Positions 16,294 through 24,466 of a stretch of 36,057 bases of DNA are shown piece after piece. The notes under the pieces are model-generated. The model was not told where the DNA came from. It did not search any database and was given only the letters and a program-made list of their open reading frames with translations. The position numbers and the translations under genes are program-made. The DNA comes from Bacteroidaceae bacterium (GTDB lineage Bacteria > Bacteroidota > Bacteroidia > Bacteroidales > Bacteroidaceae): positions 1 to 36,057 of the forward strand of contig JAFVTL010000051.1 of the NCBI GenBank assembly GCA_017503235.1, read 5' to 3'. Each line of letters starts with the position of its first letter. Positions within the stretch are counted from its first letter, which is position 1.

Positions 16294-17472
16294 ATGAAAT
16301 GGAACAGGCTATACATAGTATCCCTCCTGTGCTGCCTATGGGTTGCCCTCCCTACCTTCTGCTCCAAAGCGGAAGCTCAGGACTTTACGGTGGTCATCGA
16401 CCCCGGGCATGGCGGACGTGACCCCGGCGCAGTAGGCCGGAAAGGCAAAGAAAAGGACATCAACCTAAAGGTGGCCTTGAAGTTAGGCCGGCTCATCCAA
16501 AACAACTGCAAGGATGTGGACATCGTATATACCCGTCAGAAGGACGTGTTCGTCACCTTGAACCGCCGTGCGCAAATAGCCAACAACGCCAAGGCCGACT
16601 TGTTCATCTCCATCCACACCAACTCCGTAGCCAAAGGACGCACCGTCAGAGGTACAGAAACCTACACCTTAGGATTGCACCGCACCGACGACAACCTGGA
16701 AGTGGCCAAGAAGGAAAACTCCGTCATCCTAATAGAAAGTGACTACGAGCAGCGCTATGCCGGATTCAACCCCAACTCATCGGAAAGCTACATCATCTTC
16801 GAGTTTCTGCAAGACAAGAACATGGAAAAGAGTGTGCAACTGGCCACTTACATCCAAAAGCAATTCAAGAATACTGCCAAACGTATAGACAAAGGAGTAC
16901 ATCAAGCCGGATTCCTCGTGCTTCGGGAAACTTCCATGCCGGGAGTCTTGGTAGAGCTCGGCTATATATCCACCCCTGACGAAGAAAAATACCTGCTGAG
17001 CGAAGCCGGCACGGACGCATTGGCAAAAAGCATTTACCAAGCATTCATCAGCTATCGGAAACAGACAAATCCGGACAAGGCCGCCAATACCAAACCCCAA
17101 CAACCGGCGGACCATGAACCAACCTCCGGACAAATTGTTACTGAAAGCAAGAAAGAGCCCAAACAAACGGCCTCAGCGACAACCGGCAAGCAACAAAGCG
17201 GGAAACCCGTATTCAAGATACAGATACTGGCTTCGGGACAGAAGCTGCCTGCAGGAAGCAAGCAGTTCAAAGGACTTTCGCCCATCTCGCACTATCAAGA
17301 AGGAGGACTCTATAAATACACTTATAGAGAAAGTACCGACTACAATGAAATTCTGCGCATCAAGCGCCAGATAGCCTCAAAATTCAGCGAAGCATTTATC
17401 GTAGCCTTCAAGAACGGTCAAAAGATGAATGTAAACCAAGCAATCGAAGAATTCAAGAAAAATAAGAAATAA
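16294..17472 (+). CDS. N-acetylmuramoyl-L-alanine amidase with C-terminal SPOR-like region
   Basis: This 392-residue exported protein has a signal peptide (about 1-29, ending KAEAQ) and an Amidase_3 domain. Zinc ligands are His39 in DPGHGGRDPG, Glu53 in KGKEKDIN and His108 in FISIHTNS. The catalytic Glu is in GVLVELGYIST. After a Pro/Gln/Lys-rich linker (about 255-305) comes a C-terminal domain of about 85 residues (FKIQILASGQKLPAGSKQFK onward) that resembles SPOR, which binds denuded glycan at division sites. The enzyme probably splits septal peptidoglycan during cell separation. It is the first gene of a pair, with mlaD 17 nt downstream. Its start is set by the promoter 13 bp upstream. Confidence 0.92.
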   Translation: MKWNRLYIVSLLCCLWVALPTFCSKAEAQDFTVVIDPGHGGRDPGAVGRKGKEKDINLKVALKLGRLIQNNCKDVDIVYTRQKDVFVTLNRRAQIANNAKADLFISIHTNSVAKGRTVRGTETYTLGLHRTDDNLEVAKKENSVILIESDYEQRYAGFNPNSSESYIIFEFLQDKNMEKSVQLATYIQKQFKNTAKRIDKGVHQAGFLVLRETSMPGVLVELGYISTPDEEKYLLSEAGTDALAKSIYQAFISYRKQTNPDKAANTKPQQPADHEPTSGQIVTESKKEPKQTASATTGKQQSGKPVFKIQILASGQKLPAGSKQFKGLSPISHYQEGGLYKYTYRESTDYNEILRIKRQIASKFSEAFIVAFKNGQKMNVNQAIEEFKKNKK

Positions 17473-17489
17473 ACCAAACTCCAAAGAGA

Positions 17490-18383
17490 ATGAAAAAGGA
17501 AATAAAGATAGGCCTTATAGGAATCGTAGCACTGGCAATGCTCATCTTTGGCATCAACTACCTAAAAGGAATCAAGATGTTCCAATCGGCACGAAACTAT
17601 TACGTAGAATTCACCAACATCAACGGATTGGCCACATCCAGTCCCGTATTTGCCAACGGATACAAAGTGGGAATAGTCAGAGACATCAGTTACAACTATC
17701 AGAAGCTGGGCCACGTCATTGTAGAAGTGGAACTGGACAAGGAGATGAGAATTCCCCAAGGAAGCCGGGGCGAACTGGTGACTGAAATGTTGGGAACAGT
17801 CAAGATGAACCTATTGCTGGCGTTGGAGAACCCCACCTTCTGCCAACCCGGAGACACCTTGGTCGGAATTGCCAATAATGGATTGATGGGCGTAGCCGAA
17901 ACCATGGTACCGCAAGTGGAACAGCTTCTCCCCAAGATGGATTCTATCCTAAACTCACTGAATCTGTTATTGGCCGATCCGGCATTGGCCGCTACCCTTC
18001 GAAACACTGAACAGATTACAGCCAATCTGAACACTACCACGACCGAACTGAACCGAATGGTCAAGAACGACCTTCCGCAGATTGCCGGCAACCTAACCAC
18101 TATCACCGACAACATGTCTCTAATCAGCAACAATCTGAAAGACATAGACTATGCACGCACATTCAGCAGCATCGATTCGACATTGCGCAATGTAAAGATG
18201 CTCACAGACAAGTTAAGCAGTACCGACAATACCATCGGATTGTTCTTGAACGACCCTTCGCTTTATCAGAACCTGAATGCGACAAGCATCAATGCCGCCT
18301 CCTTGCTGAACGATTTGAAGGAGCATCCCAAAAAGTATGTACACTTCTCCATCTTCGGACGAAAGGAAAAGACGAAAGAATAG
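17490..18383 (+). CDS. mlaD: MlaD/MCE-domain lipid-transport protein
   Basis: This 297-residue protein has one N-terminal transmembrane segment (IGLIGIVALAMLIFGINYL, about 7-25) and a periplasmic MCE domain (about 38-115; YYVEFTNINGLATSSPVFANG). A long polar helical region follows (SLNLLLADPALAATLRNTEQ and repeats of Asn/Thr/Leu). MCE proteins form hexameric rings that carry phospholipids between the inner and outer membranes with an MlaE permease and MlaF ATPase. The permease and ATPase are not next to it, so they must be encoded elsewhere. Pairing with an amidase upstream is a common Bacteroidales arrangement as I recall it. The gene name is by family. Confidence 0.85.
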   Translation: MKKEIKIGLIGIVALAMLIFGINYLKGIKMFQSARNYYVEFTNINGLATSSPVFANGYKVGIVRDISYNYQKLGHVIVEVELDKEMRIPQGSRGELVTEMLGTVKMNLLLALENPTFCQPGDTLVGIANNGLMGVAETMVPQVEQLLPKMDSILNSLNLLLADPALAATLRNTEQITANLNTTTTELNRMVKNDLPQIAGNLTTITDNMSLISNNLKDIDYARTFSSIDSTLRNVKMLTDKLSSTDNTIGLFLNDPSLYQNLNATSINAASLLNDLKEHPKKYVHFSIFGRKEKTKE

Positions 18384-18410
18384 CAAATTAGATTTTATCT
18401 AAATAAACGT

Positions 18411-18475
18411 TCCGGAATCATTTTCTTCAAATTCAGCCGAGACCAAATTACAGGCTAGAAGAAAAAGATTCCGGA
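18411..18475. repeat. Long-loop inverted repeat downstream of mlaD
   Basis: TCCGGAATCATTTTCTTC (18411-18428) is complementary to GAAGAAAAAGATTCCGGA (18458-18475) at 17 of 18 positions, with a 29-nt loop. It could act as a terminator for the amidase-mlaD operon, although no long T-run follows. Confidence 0.65.
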
Positions 18476-18642
18476 CTTTGCTTATGTCCAAAGGCAAAAA
18501 CGAATGTATCCCTTGTAAGTTACTAGTTTACAAGAGCTTGCAATTATCCAAATTTATTTTCGAAGGCCGTTTAATAGAGTTTTTATAACAGACTGATGAT
18601 AAGGTATTTAGCTTTTATTCCAAAAAAGCAAGAAAAAAGTCA

Positions 18643-18674
18643 TTTGTTTTTTTGAAAATTCATTTCGAAATTTG
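18643..18674 (+). promoter_or_regulatory. Promoter for dnaA
   Basis: A -33 TTTG (18643-18646) is followed after 20 bp by GAAATTTG (18667-18674), one mismatch from TAnnTTTG. It ends 30 bp before the dnaA ATG. Confidence 0.5.
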
Positions 18675-18704
18675 CGATAGTAGAAGTAGAGCTTTATTAT
18701 TTGA

Positions 18705-20114
18705 ATGTCTGATATGATTGAGAACGAACACAACGCCTTGTGGAACCTTTGCCTCCGGAGAATCCGGGACAATGTTGACAAGGTGGTATATGAAAGATGG
18801 TTTGAGCCTATCGTACCTTTGCAGTACGAGAATAAGGAATTGACCATTGGAGTCCCCAGCCAGTTTTTCTATGAAATACTGGAAGAGAAGTATGCGGGAT
18901 TATTGAGTGCAACCCTGAATAAAGAAATAGGGGAAGGCACGCAATTGTTATATCGTGTTCTAATCGACAAGACAAACGGAGAAAGCATCACCATTGAAGG
19001 ACGCAAAGGAACCAACGTAGCTCCTGCCCGCCCAATCACAGACGGTAATAAAGCACCGAATCCAATCAAGGCACCCGCCCCACAAGATTTGGATTCACAA
19101 TTGATACCCAACTACAACTTTGAAAACTTCATCAAAGGAACCAGCAATGAATTCTCACGGAGCGTAGGCGAAACCATCGCCGAAAATCCGGCAAAGACCT
19201 TTAATCCATTGTTCCTGTACGGTCCGTCCGGAGTGGGAAAGACACACCTTTCCAACGCCATCGGAGCACGTATCAAGGAATTGCATCCGGACAAGCGGGT
19301 TCTTTATGTATCAGCTCACCTGCTCCAAAGACAATACACCGATTCGGTTCGAAACAACAACTTCAACAGTTTCATGAATTTCTACCAGAGTATCGATGTA
19401 TTGATTGTGGATGATATACAGGAGTTTTCCGGATTGACCAAGACACAGAATACATTCTTTCATATCTTCAACCACCTCCAACAGAACGGCAAGCAACTGA
19501 TTCTGACTTCTGACCGTGCCCCTGTCATGCTCGTCGGTATGGAAGACCGATTGCTGACCCGATTCAAATGGGGACTGATTGCAGAGTTGGACAAGCCCGA
19601 CGTCGAATTAAGAAAGAACATTCTGCGTAGCAAGATTCACCGCGACGGATTGACCATCTCCAACGAAGTCATCGATTTCATCGCTGAGAACGTAAACGAA
19701 AGCGTACGCGAACTGGAAGGTGTCATCCAATCATTGTTGGCACGTTCCATCTACCTGAAACGTGAAATCAACATCAGTTTGGCTGAGCATGTCATCAACA
19801 AGGCTGTACGATACGAAAAGAAGCCTGTGACCATTGAAGACATCATCAGCAAAGTATGTGCACACTATAACATTGAAGAAAACGCTATCTTCAAGAAAAC
19901 CAGAAAGCGGGAAATCGTACAGGTACGACAGATATCCATGTACTTAGCCAAAAAGCATACAGGCTACTCTTCCGCCAAGATTGGACAAATCGTAGGCAAT
20001 CGTGATCACGCCACCGTTGTACACGCTTGCAAGATAATCAAGAACCAACTGGAGGTTGACAAAGCCTTCCATGCTGAAGTCAAAGAAATCGAAATACAAT
20101 TGCAGAACAAATAA
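18705..20114 (+). CDS. dnaA: Chromosomal replication initiator DnaA
   Basis: This 469-residue protein opens the replication origin. Domain I (about 1-85) is the DnaB/protein-contact domain. Domain II is a short proline-rich linker. The AAA+ domain III has Walker A GPSGVGKT at 173-180 and Walker B VLIVDDIQ with Asp236-Asp237. The C-terminal domain IV carries the DnaA signature [14 protein letters not shown] that reads DnaA boxes in the major groove. All motifs are intact. It is monocistronic, with its own promoter and a large hairpin after the stop. The usual partner dnaN is not adjacent. Confidence 0.98.
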   Translation: MSDMIENEHNALWNLCLRRIRDNVDKVVYERWFEPIVPLQYENKELTIGVPSQFFYEILEEKYAGLLSATLNKEIGEGTQLLYRVLIDKTNGESITIEGRKGTNVAPARPITDGNKAPNPIKAPAPQDLDSQLIPNYNFENFIKGTSNEFSRSVGETIAENPAKTFNPLFLYGPSGVGKTHLSNAIGARIKELHPDKRVLYVSAHLLQRQYTDSVRNNNFNSFMNFYQSIDVLIVDDIQEFSGLTKTQNTFFHIFNHLQQNGKQLILTSDRAPVMLVGMEDRLLTRFKWGLIAELDKPDVELRKNILRSKIHRDGLTISNEVIDFIAENVNESVRELEGVIQSLLARSIYLKREINISLAEHVINKAVRYEKKPVTIEDIISKVCAHYNIEENAIFKKTRKREIVQVRQISMYLAKKHTGYSSAKIGQIVGNRDHATVVHACKIIKNQLEVDKAFHAEVKEIEIQLQNK

Positions 20115-20141
20115 AAAGAAATGACAGTGTGTCATAATGTG

Positions 20142-20231
20142 TTTTAGGCACGGATTACACGGATTGCACGGATATTTTAATGGATACGCACACTAAAAAA
20201 CCGTGTTTATCCGTGTAATCCGTGCCTAAAA
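20142..20231. terminator. 23-bp inverted repeat between dnaA and nitroreductase, probable bidirectional terminator
   Basis: TTTTAGGCACGG followed by ATTACACGGAT (20142-20164) is perfectly complementary to the segment at 20209-20231, which ends GTGCCTAAAA. The loop is 44 nt and contains another partial repeat (GATTGCACGGAT). A-rich and T-rich ends let it terminate both dnaA and the convergent gene. The repeated ACGGATT words are typical of dispersed intergenic repeats in Bacteroidales. Confidence 0.75.
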
Positions 20232-20298
20232 AAAATAAGTGGATGCGTATTTTCGACACATCCACAATAATTATGAATTTTCAAATATCGGACTCACA

Positions 20299-21039
20299 TT
20301 ATTTAAGAAACCCCTGACGTTTCAACGTTTTCAACAAAGCTTCCGACATCGATTCATTGTCAGTTTTCCGATAGCGAATATCAGTGAACACTTGTGCCAA
20401 CGTTTCCTTGCCATTCACTTCTACAAAATGTTTGTTTTCAGAAAGAGACTCCTTATATTCATAAATCCGGTCAATATCAACGGATTCATAATCCGCATAA
20501 GTCTCTTGATGTATAATTCCCTTTATTGGAAGTCTGTCTGGTTGTGCCGGACATTCGTCCGGATAACCAACCGTTATGGTAGCAATCGGCATCACCAGTT
20601 CCGGAAGATTCAATACTTCTATAATTTTATCAGGATTATAGATGGTAGTACCCAAATAACAAATACCCAAACCATGAGCCTCTGCCAGAGTGCAGAAATT
20701 CTGAACGACCAACAATGTATCACTTGCCGCATTCAAGAATGAAATGAGATTATCATATCCCGGTTCCGTCTTACGCAATCGACACCACTTGCTGAAGCGG
20801 TTGAAATCGGCACAAAAAGTCAACACAACCGGAGCATTAGTCACCATCGGTTGATTAAAATGAGCCGGCGCCAATCTCTCTTTCATTTGCGAATCGCGAG
20901 TTACCACTACACTATAAAGCTGCATATTGCCCATCGTAGAAGCACGAAATGAATCTTCCAACAATTGGTCCAACAAGGCAGGAGACACATCATCCTGCTT
21001 ATACTTACGGATAGTCCGTCTATTTCTTATACAATCCAT
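20299..21039 (-). CDS. Nitroreductase-family flavoprotein
   Basis: This 246-residue cytoplasmic protein begins MDCIRNRRTIRKYKQDDV, the FMN phosphate-binding start of nitroreductase-like proteins. Further family marks are DSFRASTMGNMQLYSVVVT, VVQNFCTLAEAHGLGICYLG and MPIATITVGYPDE. Such enzymes use FMN and NAD(P)H to reduce nitro, quinone or related groups, and the physiological substrate is generally unknown. A C-terminal extension of about 60 residues after the catalytic fold includes KGIIHQETY and EYKESLSENKHF, resembling the NfsA-like group. I chose the start at 21039 because a consensus promoter (TATGTTTG) lies 17 bp upstream. The longer in-frame start at 21180 would include the promoter. 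Confidence 0.87.
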   Translation of the reverse strand: MDCIRNRRTIRKYKQDDVSPALLDQLLEDSFRASTMGNMQLYSVVVTRDSQMKERLAPAHFNQPMVTNAPVVLTFCADFNRFSKWCRLRKTEPGYDNLISFLNAASDTLLVVQNFCTLAEAHGLGICYLGTTIYNPDKIIEVLNLPELVMPIATITVGYPDECPAQPDRLPIKGIIHQETYADYESVDIDRIYEYKESLSENKHFVEVNGKETLAQVFTDIRYRKTDNESMSEALLKTLKRQGFLK

Positions 21040-21056
21040 ATATCTATATTTTTCTG

Positions 21057-21064
21057 CAAACATA
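21057..21064 (-). promoter_or_regulatory. Promoter -7 element for the nitroreductase gene
   Basis: The minus strand reads TATGTTTG, a TAnnTTTG match, 17 bp upstream of the ATG at 21039. Confidence 0.6.
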
Positions 21065-21349
21065 CATAAAAATCCTTCATCCATCAAGAAAGTTAGGGAA
21101 CAAAAAGGAACTCTCCATTTAGCAATGTGTACCACAACATAGCCACAGGGCAGAATTAGTGGCAAATGCAAAAAACGCACTGCCTTTTCACAGCGAGGAA
21201 TAACACAAAAAAGAACCGAGCAGAATCAACAATTTACCATTTTGGACAACTTTTGCCTATACCACAAAAATTACATCATTGATATCCAGCCAATTAAACA
21301 ACCCAATTGGAAAACTTTGCAAATTGTTGATAACTTCTTTGGCAAATAT

Positions 21350-21380
21350 TTTGCAGAATTAAAAAACATAATTAGATTTG
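21350..21380 (+). promoter_or_regulatory. Promoter for nrdJ
   Basis: A -33 TTTG (21350-21353) is separated by 19 bp from a full -7 match TAGATTTG (21373-21380). This is one of the two best promoter matches in the window. The predicted leader to the GTG start is about 65 nt. Confidence 0.75.
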
Positions 21381-21451
21381 CACAGACATTCAAATAGCAA
21401 AGCAAATACTTCTACAGCTCAACGAACATTTACTATTAAATCTATAAAAAA

Positions 21452-23992
21452 GTGGAAAAACAAACGTACTCTTACGAAGAAGCCTTCGCCAAATCATTGG
21501 AGTATTTCAATGGCGACGAACTTGCAGCCAGAGTCTGGGTCAACAAGTACGCGGTTAAGGATTCCTTCGGAAACATTTACGAGCAGTCTCCAGAAGACAT
21601 GCATTGGCGATTGGCCAATGAGGTAGCCCGCATCGAAGCTAAATACAAGAACGGGCTGAGTGCACAACAACTGTTTGAGTTGTTCGATCATTTCAAGTAC
21701 ATCGTACCTCAAGGAAGCCCGATGACGGGTATCGGTAACGATTTCCAAGTAGCTTCTTTATCTAATTGCTTTGTAATTGGTATGGACGGGGAAGCCGACT
21801 CATACGGAGCCATCATCCGTATTGACGAGGAACAAGTACAATTGATGAAGCGTCGTGGAGGTGTAGGACACGATTTGTCCCACATTCGTCCAAAAGGTTC
21901 TCCTGTAAAGAACTCTGCTCTGACTTCTACAGGTCTCGTTCCTTTCATGGAACGCTACTCCAACTCTACCCGCGAAGTGGCACAGGACGGACGACGCGGT
22001 GCGTTAATGTTAAGCGTATCCATCAAGCACCCGGATTCTGAATCGTTCATCGACGCCAAAATGACCGAAGGAAAGGTGACCGGTGCGAACGTATCGGTAA
22101 AACTGGATGATGACTTCATGAGAGCTGCCACTGAAGGTACTCCGTACATACAACAGTACCCGATTTATGGCAACAATCCGAAAATTACAAAAGAAATCAA
22201 CGCCAAAGCTTTGTGGGAAAAGATTGTACACAATGCATGGAAATCAGCAGAACCCGGTGTTTTATTCTGGGATACCATCATCCGTGAATCCGTACCCGAC
22301 TGTTATGCAGACTTAGGTTATCGTACCGTATCCACTAACCCGTGCGGTGAAATTCCTCTTTGTCCTTACGATTCATGCCGTTTGTTGGCCATCAACCTCT
22401 ACTCTTATGTAGTCAATCCGTTCACCAAGGATGCCTACTTCGACTTTGAATTGTTCAAGAAGCATGTTGGTTTGGCACAACGTATTATGGACGACATCAT
22501 CGACCTGGAATTGGAAAAGATTGAAAAGATTATGGAAAAGATCGAATCCGATCCTGAAGGTGAAGAAGTGAAAGGCGCAGAAAGACATTTGTGGCAAAAG
22601 ATATATAAGAAGAGTGGACAAGGCAGACGTACCGGTGTAGGTATCACTGCTGAAGGCGACATGATTGCCGCTATGGGTCTCCGCTATGGAACAGAAGAAG
22701 CTACCGCATTCTCGGAAGAAGTTCACAAGACTGTAGCTTTGGAAGCATACCGCTCTTCTGTAAATATGGCTAAGGAACGTGGAGCCTTTGCTATCTATGA
22801 CTGGGAAAGAGAAAAAGACAATCCGTTTGTAAACCGCATCAAGGATGCAGACCCCGCATTGTATGAAGAAATGAAACAATACGGTCGTCGTAACATCGCC
22901 TGCCTGACCATCGCTCCAACCGGTACAACCAGTCTGATGACACAAACGACTTCGGGTATCGAGCCTGTATTCATGCCAGTATACAAGCGTAGAAGAAAAG
23001 TAAATCCAAACGACCCGGAAGTACATGTGGACTTCACCGATGAAACCGGCGACGCTTACGAAGAATACATCGTTTACCACCACAAGTTCCTGACATGGAT
23101 GAAGGCTAATGGTTATGACACCGAAAAGCGATACACTCAAGAAGAAATTGACGAGCTGGTAGAAAAATCACCATACAACAAGGCTACCTCAAACGACGTA
23201 GACTGGCTGATGAAGGTGAAGATGCAGGGAAGAATCCAGAAATGGGTAGACCACTCCATCAGTGTAACCATCAACTTGCCGAACGACGTGGACGAAGCTT
23301 TGGTAAACCGTCTGTACGTGGAAGCATGGAAGTCCGGCTGTAAGGGATGTACCGTATATCGCGACGGTTCTCGCGCCGGTGTATTGGTATCAACCAAGAA
23401 CGACAACAAGAAGCAGGAAATCCCTATCTGCAAACAACCGGATGTAGTGGAAGTACGTCCAAGAGTGCTGGATGCTGACGTAGTACGTTTCCAGAACAAC
23501 AAGGAAAAATGGGTGGCCTTTGTAGGTTTGCTCGACGGACATCCTTACGAAATCTTTACCGGTTTGCAAGATGACGAAGAAGGTATCTTGTTGCCTAAGT
23601 CGGTTACTTGCGGTAAGATTATCAAGAACGTGGACGAAGACGGATACAAGCACTACGACTTTCAGTTTGAAAACAAGCGCGGCTACAAGACTACCATTGA
23701 AGGTTTGTCTGAAAAGTTCAACAAAGAATACTGGAACTATGCCAAACTGATTTCCGGAGTGCTCCGCTGGAGAATGCCTATCGACCGCGTCATCAAGCTG
23801 ATCGACTCACTGCAATTGGATAGTGAAAGCATCAACACCTGGAAAAATGGTGTGGAACGCGCCTTGAAAAAGTACGTAACCGATGGTACTAAGGCAGAAG
23901 GACAGAAGTGCCCGAACTGCGGCCAGGAAACCCTCATCTATCAAGAAGGTTGTCTGATATGCAAGAACTGCGGTACTTCCAGATGCGGATAA
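21452..23992 (+). CDS. nrdJ: Adenosylcobalamin-dependent (class II) ribonucleotide reductase
   Basis: This 846-residue enzyme makes deoxyribonucleotides with a B12-generated thiyl radical. The start is GTG, read as Met in MEKQTYSYEEAF; no in-frame ATG gives a fitting start. Active-site residues are the early Cys106 in LSNCFVIGMDG, the triad Asn296, Cys298 and Glu300 in TNPCGEIPL, and the phosphate-binding loop in APTGTTSLMT. A C-terminal zinc ribbon has CxxC pairs at Cys820/823 and Cys837/840, with a last Cys845 that may regenerate the active-site disulfide. There is no ATP-cone domain visible at the N-terminus. It depends on cobalamin, which many Bacteroides must import. folB follows after a hairpin. 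Confidence 0.94.
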   Translation: MEKQTYSYEEAFAKSLEYFNGDELAARVWVNKYAVKDSFGNIYEQSPEDMHWRLANEVARIEAKYKNGLSAQQLFELFDHFKYIVPQGSPMTGIGNDFQVASLSNCFVIGMDGEADSYGAIIRIDEEQVQLMKRRGGVGHDLSHIRPKGSPVKNSALTSTGLVPFMERYSNSTREVAQDGRRGALMLSVSIKHPDSESFIDAKMTEGKVTGANVSVKLDDDFMRAATEGTPYIQQYPIYGNNPKITKEINAKALWEKIVHNAWKSAEPGVLFWDTIIRESVPDCYADLGYRTVSTNPCGEIPLCPYDSCRLLAINLYSYVVNPFTKDAYFDFELFKKHVGLAQRIMDDIIDLELEKIEKIMEKIESDPEGEEVKGAERHLWQKIYKKSGQGRRTGVGITAEGDMIAAMGLRYGTEEATAFSEEVHKTVALEAYRSSVNMAKERGAFAIYDWEREKDNPFVNRIKDADPALYEEMKQYGRRNIACLTIAPTGTTSLMTQTTSGIEPVFMPVYKRRRKVNPNDPEVHVDFTDETGDAYEEYIVYHHKFLTWMKANGYDTEKRYTQEEIDELVEKSPYNKATSNDVDWLMKVKMQGRIQKWVDHSISVTINLPNDVDEALVNRLYVEAWKSGCKGCTVYRDGSRAGVLVSTKNDNKKQEIPICKQPDVVEVRPRVLDADVVRFQNNKEKWVAFVGLLDGHPYEIFTGLQDDEEGILLPKSVTCGKIIKNVDEDGYKHYDFQFENKRGYKTTIEGLSEKFNKEYWNYAKLISGVLRWRMPIDRVIKLIDSLQLDSESINTWKNGVERALKKYVTDGTKAEGQKCPNCGQETLIYQEGCLICKNCGTSRCG

Positions 23993-24013
23993 AGTAACCA
24001 GAATTTCCATTGT

Positions 24014-24081
24014 CATTCCGAACAAGACAGAATCTGTAAGTTATAAGGGTTATTACAGTTTCACAAGCCTTGTTCGGGATG
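24014..24081. repeat. Two-tier inverted repeat between nrdJ and folB
   Basis: CATTCCGAACAAG (24014-24026) pairs with CTTGTTCGGGATG (24069-24081), one mismatch that is a G-T pair in RNA. Inside, CTGTAA (24034-24039) pairs with TTACAG (24053-24058). It may terminate nrdJ or form part of the folB leader, and it resembles dispersed intergenic hairpins seen in Bacteroidales. Confidence 0.65.
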
Positions 24082-24097
24082 GCATATTATTTACAAC

Positions 24098-24466
24098 ATG
24101 AAAGCAAGCGAAATGTACATTGAATTGAAAGGCCTCCAATTTTATGCCTTTCACGGAGTACTTCCACAAGAAAAAGAGGTGGGTAGCTATTTTTATCTCG
24201 ACTTGAAACTGAAAACCGACTTCAGTAAAGCCGCCCAAACAGATTGCCTGGAAGGAACAATCAGTTACGCAGACATTTTCGAAGCGACAAAAGAAGAAAT
24301 GAAGACTCCATCCCAACTATTGGAAAACGTTTGTGAACGAATCGCCCAACGTCTGTTCGAAGATTTCCATCGCATCGAAGAAATGGACATTAAGCTGGTT
24401 AAAGAGAACCCGCCAATGGGTGCTTGCGGTAAAAGCATCGGAGTTTCCGTACACTACACCCGCTAA
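24098..24466 (+). CDS. folB: Dihydroneopterin aldolase
   Basis: This 122-residue enzyme cleaves 7,8-dihydroneopterin to 6-hydroxymethyl-dihydropterin and glycolaldehyde in folate synthesis. The N-terminal signature is LKGLQFYAFHGVLPQEKEVG, where the Glu and Tyr/His contact the pterin. The C-terminal catalytic-lysine segment reads KLVKENPPMGACGKSIGVSV. The length is typical of the family, which forms octamers of T-fold subunits. The stop overlaps the end of the convergent glycosyltransferase gene by 4 bp. No separate promoter was recognised; it may rely on nrdJ readthrough. Confidence 0.94.
   Translation: MKASEMYIELKGLQFYAFHGVLPQEKEVGSYFYLDLKLKTDFSKAAQTDCLEGTISYADIFEATKEEMKTPSQLLENVCERIAQRLFEDFHRIEEMDIKLVKENPPMGACGKSIGVSVHYTR

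Larger units (their letters stand above)
18384..18704. other. 321-bp intergenic region upstream of dnaA
   Basis: No gene is seen. It holds an inverted repeat (18411-18475), a smaller one with CTTGTAA (18512-18518) and TTACAAG (18528-18534) arms, a near DnaA box TTATCCAAA (18544-18552, one mismatch from TTATCCACA), and the dnaA promoter. Confidence 0.6.
21040..21451. other. Divergent intergenic region nitroreductase-nrdJ (412 bp)
   Basis: Apart from the two promoters I see nothing assignable. I looked for a cobalamin riboswitch because nrdJ is B12-dependent, but found no clear B12 box. I also looked for NrdR-like boxes and found none. A short inverted repeat CCAATT-N9-AATTGG lies near 21290-21310. 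Confidence 0.5.

Noticed and set aside
21040-21180. Longer start for the nitroreductase
   Set aside because: The extension includes a consensus promoter and does not resemble the family.
21180-21451. Cobalamin riboswitch upstream of nrdJ
   Set aside because: I looked because the enzyme needs B12, but no B12 box or multi-helix core could be found by eye.
22373-23140. 255-codon frame opposite nrdJ
   Set aside because: It is antisense to class II RNR and has no recognisable motifs or start signals.
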